Assembly (NCBI RefSeq): GCF_001618685.1 | Contig: NZ_CP014342.1 | Span: 3,224,001 to 3,288,000, forward strand | Direction of reading: 5' to 3' | Length of the DNA: 64,000 nt | DNA from: Geobacillus subterraneus | GTDB taxonomy: Bacteria; Bacillota; Bacilli; Bacillales; Anoxybacillaceae | In this document: positions 62,549 through 64,000 of the stretch, piece after piece | Position numbering within the stretch: the first letter of the stretch is position 1 | How the letters are laid out: each line of letters opens with the position of its first letter | The notes under the pieces: generated by a model | Seen by the model: only the letters and a program-made list of their open reading frames with translations | Told to the model about the DNA's origin: nothing | The model's database searches: none | Made by a program: the position numbers and the translations under genes

Positions 62549-63238
62549 ATGAGTCAAGCTCAACCGGACCGATCCGCTCCCTTTTACGAGCAAATTTATC
62601 ATTTGCTGCGCAAGAAAATTCTTCAAGGAGAATTCAAACCCGGACAACGTATTTACGAAGCAAAGCTGGCCAGAGAATTAAATGTAAGTAGAAGTCCGGT
62701 GCGTGAGGCTGTAAGGGCGCTTGAAAAAGAGGGATTACTCCAAATTGATCATAAATCGCGGATCACCGTATACGAACCGACGATGAGGAATGTGGAGGAG
62801 ATTTATCAATGCCGCATGTCCCTTGAATCGTTGGCTGTTAAACTGGCTTGTGAACGGCTGTCTGCCTCTCAATTGGACGAGATTGAAGAAGTGCTCCGCC
62901 AAACAGAACAAAGCATTATAATCGGTGACCTTGAATCCGTGATTGCATTCAATGTCCAGTTTCACGATTTTATTGTTTTGTTCAGTGGTAATAGCGAGCT
63001 AGGCAAGTTGTTAGGAGGACTTAGGTCGCTAACGTACTATTATCGGACGCTGAACGTGTACGGGCCAGGGAGGGCAAACCAAATTTTAGAGGAACACAAG
63101 CAAATTTTTTCTAAAATGAAAGAACGAAAAGCGGATGAAGCGGCAGAAACAATGAAAGTGCATATTCAACATGACTTGCTTCACTTAAAGAACCTGTTAA
63201 CAAAGGAAAGCCAACAAGCAAGGGGGAAGAAGCCTTGA
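62549..63238 (+). CDS. GntR-family transcriptional regulator (FCD type)
   Basis: A 229-residue regulator. The winged helix (about 10-75) has QIYHLLRKKILQGEFKPGQRI, LARELNVSRSPVREAVRALEKEGLL. The C-terminal FCD effector domain has CRMSLESLAVKLAC and the metal/ligand residues around FNVQFHDFI and EEHKQIF. It overlaps the start of the dehydrogenase gene, so it probably controls that gene and itself through the palindrome upstream. Effector likely an organic acid such as tartrate or malate (inference). Confidence 0.92.
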   Translation: MSQAQPDRSAPFYEQIYHLLRKKILQGEFKPGQRIYEAKLARELNVSRSPVREAVRALEKEGLLQIDHKSRITVYEPTMRNVEEIYQCRMSLESLAVKLACERLSASQLDEIEEVLRQTEQSIIIGDLESVIAFNVQFHDFIVLFSGNSELGKLLGGLRSLTYYYRTLNVYGPGRANQILEEHKQIFSKMKERKADEAAETMKVHIQHDLLHLKNLLTKESQQARGKKP

Positions 63239-64000
63239 AAAAGTGGGAAATCGCCGTCATTCCAGGCGACGGCATCGGCAAGGAAGTCGTGCCAGCAGCG
63301 CTTGACGTGCTGCAGGCGGTCGCCGATGTGCATGGGGGAATAGCGTTTTCGTTCATCGAATTTTCGTGGAGCTGCGACTACTATGTTGAACACGGCCAAA
63401 TGATGCCGGATGACGGGTTATCGACTTTGCGAAATTTTGATGCGATTTTTCTCGGAGCGGTCGGCAATCCGAAGCTTGTCCCTGATCATATTTCATTATG
63501 GGGATTGCTGTTAAAAATCCGCCGCGAATTTGAACAAGTGATCAACATTCGTCCGGCAAAATATTTCCGCGGCTTATCCTCGCCGCTGGCCGAGCCGCGC
63601 GACTTTGATTTCATCGTCGTCCGCGAAAACAGCGAAGGGGAATATAGCGAAGTCGGCGGGCGCATCCATCGTGGAGACGATGAAATCGCCATCCAAAATG
63701 CCGTGTTTACCCGTAAAGGAACGGAGCGGGCGATGCGTTACGCGTTTGAACTGGCCCGAAAGCGGAAAGGGCATGTGACGAGCGCGACGAAATCGAATGG
63801 CATTTTCCATACGATGCCGTTTTGGGACGAAGTGTTCGCCGACGTCAAGCGCGACTACCCGGATGTCGCGACCGCGTCGTACCATATTGACGCGTTAGCC
63901 GCCTTTTTCGTCACAAGGCCGCATACGTTTGACGTCGTTGTCGCGAGCAACTTGTTCGGGGACATTTTGACTGACCTTGGCGGCGCCATTATGGGCAGCA
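63235..64000 (+). CDS. Tartrate/D-malate dehydrogenase family enzyme (partial)
   Basis: The first 255 codons are inside the window; it has no stop. The TTG at 63235 lies in the regulator's last codons, with an AGGGGG site. The fold is isocitrate/isopropylmalate dehydrogenase type: VIPGDGIGKEVV at the start, substrate-binding Arg in INIRPAKYFRG and VRENSEGEYSE, catalytic Lys in TSATKSNG, and ASNLFGDILTDLGG. The VRENSEGEY form marks the tartrate/D-malate group (like B. subtilis YcsA). It oxidises a 2-hydroxy-dicarboxylate with NAD and Mn/Mg. Confidence 0.9.
   Translation, partial: MKKWEIAVIPGDGIGKEVVPAALDVLQAVADVHGGIAFSFIEFSWSCDYYVEHGQMMPDDGLSTLRNFDAIFLGAVGNPKLVPDHISLWGLLLKIRREFEQVINIRPAKYFRGLSSPLAEPRDFDFIVVRENSEGEYSEVGGRIHRGDDEIAIQNAVFTRKGTERAMRYAFELARKRKGHVTSATKSNGIFHTMPFWDEVFADVKRDYPDVATASYHIDALAAFFVTRPHTFDVVVASNLFGDILTDLGGAIMGS

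Overview
The window is the replication-origin region of a moderately GC-rich, spore-forming Bacillaceae chromosome, almost certainly Geobacillus (G. stearothermophilus/kaustophilus/thermoleovorans group). Gene order is the classic Bacillus origin order (gyrA-gyrB-recF-yaaA-dnaN-dnaA-oriC-rpmH-rnpA-yidC1-jag-mnmE-mnmG-rsmG-noc-soj-spo0J), sporulation genes are present, and the ArtJ/ArtP proteins look nearly identical to the G. stearothermophilus proteins I remember. The strain call is inference; nothing here fixes the species.

Layout. 1-6,387: leftward replication/repair operon (gyrA start, gyrB, recF, yaaA, dnaN, dnaA). 6,388-6,861: main oriC DnaA-box array, with a second, smaller array between dnaA and dnaN. 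6,862-16,747: rightward housekeeping genes for ribosome, RNase P, membrane insertion, tRNA/rRNA modification and chromosome partition, with a perfect parS inside spo0J. 16,827-20,623: yyaC, an MscS channel, a DUF951 protein, a collapsed yyaE oxidoreductase and ychF. 20,848-28,564: rpsF-ssb-rpsR, yybS, gdpP, rplI, dnaB helicase, purA. 28,789-34,226: the walRKHIJ essential two-component operon, with a second perfect parS inside walK. 34,328-36,322: htrC, a CxxH/CxxC mini-protein and rlmH.

From about 36.3 kb strand use becomes mixed and the content accessory: a family 8 glycosyltransferase, an NDP-sugar epimerase, a membrane diguanylate cyclase with a structured leader, glycerate kinase, mannose-6-phosphate isomerase, a Rieske-FAD oxidoreductase, and a RecG/Schlafen-type ATP-binding protein carrying a 21-bp minisatellite. 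An intact IS4-family element (46,237-47,485, 9-bp target duplication) sits just upstream of a TrmH-type methyltransferase. Then come the aa3-600 quinol oxidase operon (qoxABCD), the arginine transporter artJ-artM-artP, a proline symporter, a nitrilase-family hydrolase, pdxK, a Uma2 protein, alanine dehydrogenase with its AdeR activator, and a GntR regulator overlapping a tartrate/D-malate dehydrogenase cut by the window end.

The observations most worth following are: the riboswitch-like leader of the diguanylate cyclase gene; the 21-bp heptad-encoding repeat in an ATPase that lacks the usual N-terminal AlbA_2 domain; two solo IS200/IS605-type right ends (omega-RNA-like) in the ssb-rpsR gap and upstream of the Uma2 gene; two parS sites that both encode the peptide NVSRET; and DnaA-box clusters outside oriC, before mnmE and rlmH.
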